Assembly: GCA_035291545.1 (NCBI GenBank)
Contig: DATDRW010000039.1
Span: forward strand, 1-17,796
Length of the DNA: 17,796 bases
Origin: UBA11373 sp035291545
Lineage (GTDB): Bacteria; Actinomycetota; Acidimicrobiia; Spongiisociales; UBA11373
Direction: 5' to 3'
Below are positions 14,862 through 17,796 of this stretch, in pieces (the first letter of the stretch is position 1; each line of letters opens with the position of its first letter). The notes beneath the pieces are model-generated. The model did not search any database. It was not told where the DNA came from and saw only the letters and a program-made list of their open reading frames with translations. The position numbers and the translations under genes were made by a program.

Positions 14862-15850
14862 CCCGCCCCGCCGCGCTCGAGGTGAGTGGTCTCGTCGTCC
14901 GCATCGGGGCGCACGAGATCCTTTCCGGAATCGACCTCAGCGTCGCCGCCGGTGAGGTGGTGGCGCTGCTTGGTCCCAGCGGCAGCGGCAAGACCACCTT
15001 GCTCTCCGCGGTCGCCGGGTTTCTCTCGTCCGCCGCCGGGGAGATCCGGATCGCGGGGGAGTTGGTCTCGTCACCGGACCGGCAGGCGCCGCCGGAGCGG
15101 CGCTCGATCGGGTTTGTCTTTCAGAGCTATGCGCTGTGGCCCCACCTCACCGCCCGGGAGACGGTGGCGTTTCCCCTTCGGGCCGCCGGGATCGGCGAGG
15201 ACGACGCCGGGCGCCGCGCCGATGACATCCTCACGGCGCTCGGGATCGCAGAACTGGCCGGACGCCGCCCCGCCGACATGTCGGGAGGCCAGCAGCAGCG
15301 GGTGGGGGTGGCCCGGGCGCTGGCGCGCGACGCCGGCCTCTACCTGCTCGACGAGCCGACGGCGCATCTCGACGCCGCCACCCGTCGCGCCGCCGAGGCC
15401 GAGATCGCAGCGCAGCGCGAGGCGCGCGGCGCCGCCTCTCTCTACGCCACCCACGACCCCACCGAAGCGCTCGGCCTCGCCGATCGGGTGGCCCTCATGC
15501 GTTCGGGAAGGATCGTGCAGACCGGGACACCGGTGGAGGTGTACGAGCGGCCGGTCGACGAATGGGCGGCACGGCTGACCGGACCGGTGTCGGTGGTCGA
15601 GGGATCATGGCCCGCCGGGGACGCTGGCGGGACGCGGCACGGCCGGGTGGCGATCCGCCCGGAGTGGGTGCGCCTGGAAGGGTCGACACCGGCGACGGTG
15701 GCCGCCGTGCGCTTTCGCGGCTCCTTCACGGATCTGACCCTCGACACCGCGGTCGGCACGATCGAAGCCCGGATGCCCGGCGCGCCGCAGCAGCGCCGCG
15801 GCGACGCCGTCACCTGGGAGGCGTCCCGGGTCTGGTGGCTCCCGGACTAG
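14858..15850 (+). CDS. ABC transporter ATP-binding protein (FbpC/AfuC-like)
   Basis: This 330-residue ATPase has all expected elements: Walker A GPSGSGKTT (39-47), Q-loop FVFQSYALWPHL (87-98, Q89), ABC signature SGGQQQRV (142-149) with Met in place of the usual Leu before it, Walker B LYLLDEP (161-167) and the switch His in ATHD (H199). Residues about 240-330 form a C-terminal TOBE-like regulatory domain (VAIRPEWVRLEG), as in carbohydrate and iron importers. It would energise uptake through the two-domain permease. GTG at 14858 overlaps the permease TGA in a GTGA junction, with GGAGGGG just upstream. The block ends here; a hairpin follows within a few bases. Confidence 0.92.
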   Translation: MTRPAALEVSGLVVRIGAHEILSGIDLSVAAGEVVALLGPSGSGKTTLLSAVAGFLSSAAGEIRIAGELVSSPDRQAPPERRSIGFVFQSYALWPHLTARETVAFPLRAAGIGEDDAGRRADDILTALGIAELAGRRPADMSGGQQQRVGVARALARDAGLYLLDEPTAHLDAATRRAAEAEIAAQREARGAASLYATHDPTEALGLADRVALMRSGRIVQTGTPVEVYERPVDEWAARLTGPVSVVEGSWPAGDAGGTRHGRVAIRPEWVRLEGSTPATVAAVRFRGSFTDLTLDTAVGTIEARMPGAPQQRRGDAVTWEASRVWWLPD

Positions 15851-15851
15851 G

Positions 15852-15873
15852 TGCCCCGTCACGTAAGGGGGCA
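15852..15873. terminator. Hairpin after the ABC operon
   Basis: TGCCCC (15852-15857) pairs with GGGGCA (15868-15873) around a 10-nt loop, starting 2 nt after the ATPase stop. An alternative longer pairing joins GTGCC (15851-15855) with GGCAC (15877-15881). There is no T tract, so terminator strength is uncertain. Confidence 0.4.
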
Positions 15874-15881
15874 TTAGGCAC

Positions 15882-16021
15882 ACCGGTGCTCGTCCACATG
15901 GGGTTCGTCATTGAGGTCCTCGACGGACAGCGATTGGCCGATTCCGAGGCGCTGCGCACCGGGGCTCGGTTGCAAAGCGGCCCACCGCGCACACCTCTGT
16001 GACGGGAGTGGTCGGCTGCTT
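15882..16021. other. Intergenic stretch between convergent genes, no gene recognised
   Basis: The rest of the gap between the ATPase and the epimerase holds no start with a ribosome site and no codon pattern I trust. Short open frames on both strands look incidental. I see no tRNA, repeat or mobile-element end in it. Confidence 0.4.
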
Positions 16022-16040
16022 CGCTCGCGAGTAGAGAGCG
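16022..16040 (-). terminator. Hairpin after the epimerase gene
   Basis: CGCTC (16022-16026) and GAGCG (16036-16040) form a 5-bp stem with a 9-nt loop directly after the minus-strand stop at 16041. The stem is short and has no T tract, so this is a low-confidence terminator. Confidence 0.3.
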
Positions 16041-17045
16041 CTACGCGCCCTCCGGGAGAATCCCCTGCTCCCGGAGCCACGGCACCGAGGCCGTCACCCC
16101 GGACTCCACGTCGAAGCGGGGCGACCAGCCGAGCAGCGTCCGGGCCTTGTCCATGCGGTAGCGGACGGTGCGGTCGATCTGGCGGACGTTGCGCGGCAAC
16201 TGCCGGGCGTAGGTCCCCTTGCGCGAGATCGGCACCATCACCGATCCCACCGCCGCCACCAATGCGGTGGGGATGCCGAGCCACGACTCGTTGCCGACCA
16301 ACCGGCCGTAGGCGTGCATGTACTCCTTGAGGGTCGGGGCGGGGTCGATGGCGCTGTGGAACACCTCGCCCACCGCCGCCGGATGGGTGGCCACTGTGGT
16401 CATCAGCCCGACGAGGTCGTCGACGAACGTCACGGGGAGCGACCCCCGTCCGTTGCCGACCATGCGAATCGGCTTGCGCATGGCCCGCTTCATGTAGGTG
16501 CCGGTGAAGTAGCGGGCGCCGGGGCCGAACACGCCGGCGGGACGGATCACCGCGATCGGCAACCCCAACTCCTTGCCGAGTCTCCGCACCGCCAACTCAC
16601 CCGCCGCCTTCGACTGCGAATAGGCCTGTGCAGTCGGCGTGGGCTCGCGGCTCTCCACCACGTCACCCTCGGCGAACCCGTACACCGTGACCGAGGAGAG
16701 GTGGACGAAGCGGCGCACCCCTGCGGCGAGGGCCGCCCGGGCGAGGATTTCGGTGCCGGTGTGGTTCACCCGGTGATATGCCGCGACATCGTTGCCCTCC
16801 AGCACCGCGGCGGTGTGGAACACCACGTCGGCGCTGTCGAATGCCTCCCCGACCACACCGGGGTTGGTGATGTCGCCGACCACGGGCTCGATCCCGTTGC
16901 CCAGGGCGCTCAGGCGTTCGGCCGACGAGTCGAGCACCCGGATCTCCTTGACGTCCCCGGCCGCCAGGGTGGATATGAGGCGGCTGCCGACGCATCCCGC
17001 CCCGGTCACCAGTACCCGTGCTCCCACCAGCGACTCTGCCGCCAT
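16041..17045 (-). CDS. NAD-dependent epimerase/dehydratase, 3-beta-HSD-like extended SDR
   Basis: This 334-residue protein is an extended short-chain dehydrogenase/reductase. The Rossmann NAD(P) motif VTGAGCVGS lies at 13-21, GDIT at 57-60, the catalytic Ser in HLSSVTVYG (115-123) and the YxxxK pair in AYSQSKAAG (Y142, K146). The later motif IRPAGVFGPG (167-176) and the C-terminal part resemble sterol or 3-beta-hydroxysteroid dehydrogenase/isomerase-type members that act on sugar nucleotides, sterols or isoprenoids. The exact substrate is not readable. An upstream in-frame GTG at 17075 would add ten residues, but GGGAGGAG sits 5 nt before the ATG at 17045, so that start is chosen. It lies 31 bp after the metallopeptidase gene on the same strand, a likely operon without evident functional link. 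Confidence 0.87.
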   Translation of the reverse strand: MAAESLVGARVLVTGAGCVGSRLISTLAAGDVKEIRVLDSSAERLSALGNGIEPVVGDITNPGVVGEAFDSADVVFHTAAVLEGNDVAAYHRVNHTGTEILARAALAAGVRRFVHLSSVTVYGFAEGDVVESREPTPTAQAYSQSKAAGELAVRRLGKELGLPIAVIRPAGVFGPGARYFTGTYMKRAMRKPIRMVGNGRGSLPVTFVDDLVGLMTTVATHPAAVGEVFHSAIDPAPTLKEYMHAYGRLVGNESWLGIPTALVAAVGSVMVPISRKGTYARQLPRNVRQIDRTVRYRMDKARTLLGWSPRFDVESGVTASVPWLREQGILPEGA

Positions 17046-17050
17046 CTCTG

Positions 17051-17058
17051 CTCCTCCC
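17051..17058 (-). promoter_or_regulatory. Ribosome binding site that fixes the epimerase start
   Basis: On the minus strand GGGAGGAG is followed by 5 nt and the ATG at 17045. It lies inside the longer alternative reading that begins at 17075, which argues against that start. Confidence 0.75.
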
Positions 17059-17076
17059 GGCTTCGGGGTCACCACG

Positions 17077-17796
17077 CTAGGCGACGGGGCGAGCCGGGTG
17101 CCAGGGGAGGATGGCAGGGGGCCCCGGGGATTCGGTCACGGCCTCACCAGCGGGCGCGTCCTCGTGACCCCGAGCGCGGTGCGCCGCCTGGTTCAACGCG
17201 CGCCGTCGGATACGCCAGTCGGGCATGAACCCGTCCATGAAACGCTCGAAGCGTCGGTCGTGGCTGGGTTCGAGGAAATGCACCATCTCGTGGACGACCA
17301 CGTATTCGAGGTGCTCGGGTCGCTCTTGTGCGAGTCCCAGATTCACACAGATCCAGCGGGCCGCCGGGTCGCAGCTGCCCCATCTCGTGCTCATCTTGCG
17401 GATGCGCCACGCGTGGACCAGGACTCCGATGGTCGGCGACCAGCAGTCGATCAAGCCGGGAATGGCGCCCTCGAGCTGCATGCGGTACCAAACGTCGAGG
17501 GCTCGTTCGCGGTCGCCGGGATCCGCGTCAAAACGGGTATGTAGGATCAAAGAGGTGTCTTCGGCCAGCGACACGCGGTTGCTCGCCGCCCCTTCGACGA
17601 CCACAAGCCGGTAGGGCCGACCCCAGACGTAATGGCTCTCCCCGTCGATCATCTCAGCCGGTGCCTGCCGAGCGTTTCGCCGCAGAGTCTCCTGCTGACG
17701 GCGGATCCAGCCGATCCTCGACTCCACGGCGCGCCGCACGGCATCGTCGCCGAGCCTGGCGGGAGCCGACACCCGTACCCTCCCGTGAGGCGGATA
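17077..17796 (-). CDS. YgjP/DUF45-family zinc metallopeptidase (5' end beyond window)
   Basis: The product belongs to the YgjP-like metallopeptidase family (DUF45, M48-related). It has the zinc motif HEMVH with a third ligand His in EPSHDRRF, preceded by KMSTRWGSCDPAARWICVNLGL (in parts KMSTRWGSC and ICVNLGL) and followed by FMPDWRIRRRALN, the usual family order. Numbering from the GTG at 17772, the zinc His residues are 161, 165 and 171. That GTG has GGGAGGG upstream, but the frame stays open to the right edge and the codons before it read HGRVRVSAPARL, which fits the family's N-terminal strand (xGxVxVxAP). So the gene probably starts outside the window. The C-terminal 35 residues after the conserved core are Pro/Ala-rich and likely disordered. 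The physiological substrate of the family is unknown. Confidence 0.88.
   Translation of the reverse strand, partial: YPPHGRVRVSAPARLGDDAVRRAVESRIGWIRRQQETLRRNARQAPAEMIDGESHYVWGRPYRLVVVEGAASNRVSLAEDTSLILHTRFDADPGDRERALDVWYRMQLEGAIPGLIDCWSPTIGVLVHAWRIRKMSTRWGSCDPAARWICVNLGLAQERPEHLEYVVVHEMVHFLEPSHDRRFERFMDGFMPDWRIRRRALNQAAHRARGHEDAPAGEAVTESPGPPAILPWHPARPVA

Noticed and set aside
15810..15992. Short minus-strand frame in the convergent gap, considered as a transposase remnant
   Set aside because: No ribosome site, no recognisable transposase motif and no terminal repeats. The resemblance was too slight to report.

Overview
The window is high-GC, densely coded DNA, most likely from the chromosome of an actinobacterium (Actinomycetota, possibly Acidimicrobiia-like). 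The clues are strong G/C bias at third codon positions, GTG starts in GTGA stop/start overlaps, a SARP/BTAD regulator with a fused ATPase, an RsbW/STAS partner-switch cassette, and several genes with a TANNNT box exactly 7 nt before the start codon (a leaderless layout). The class-level placement is inference. I see no phage, plasmid, insertion sequence, CRISPR array, tRNA or rRNA.

Layout. 1-456 (-): N-terminal part of surE, cut by the left edge. 534-2759 (+): secreted beta-propeller lipoprotein. 2766-2820: inverted repeat rich in GGGAAAC/GGGTAAC units. Then a block on the minus strand, read right to left: a 920-aa SARP-type regulator (7943-5181), a 123-bp intergenic element with five hairpins, an unusual fusion of a flippase-like membrane domain with a zinc-ribbon methyltransferase (5016-3178), and a small PGPGW-type membrane protein (3120-2824). 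Divergent from the regulator is a plus-strand cassette (8060-10028): RsbW-like anti-sigma kinase, two tandem STAS anti-anti-sigma factors and an unrecognised 231-aa protein. An OFA-type MFS transporter follows (10137-11444).

After a second GGGAAAC repeat locus (11464-11530) comes a four-gene plus-strand block. It holds a DUF6390-like protein, then a complete ABC importer of the ferric iron/AfuA-FutA class: lipoprotein binding protein, two-domain permease and ATPase. Spacings are 7 bp or less, or the genes overlap. The right end carries two minus-strand genes: an NAD-dependent epimerase/3-beta-HSD-like enzyme (17045-16041) and a YgjP/DUF45 metallopeptidase that probably begins beyond the right edge.

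How the genes may work together. The kinase and two STAS proteins form a classic partner switch that would release a sigma factor encoded elsewhere; the SARP regulator sits back-to-back with it. The ABC block is a self-contained uptake system. The most unusual items are the membrane-domain/methyltransferase fusion, the regulator whose P-loop lysine is replaced by isoleucine, and the structured intergenic repeats. I did not find a convincing wholly new multi-gene system, but the partner-switch cassette with its unknown fourth gene and the DUF6390-ABC coupling are the best candidates.
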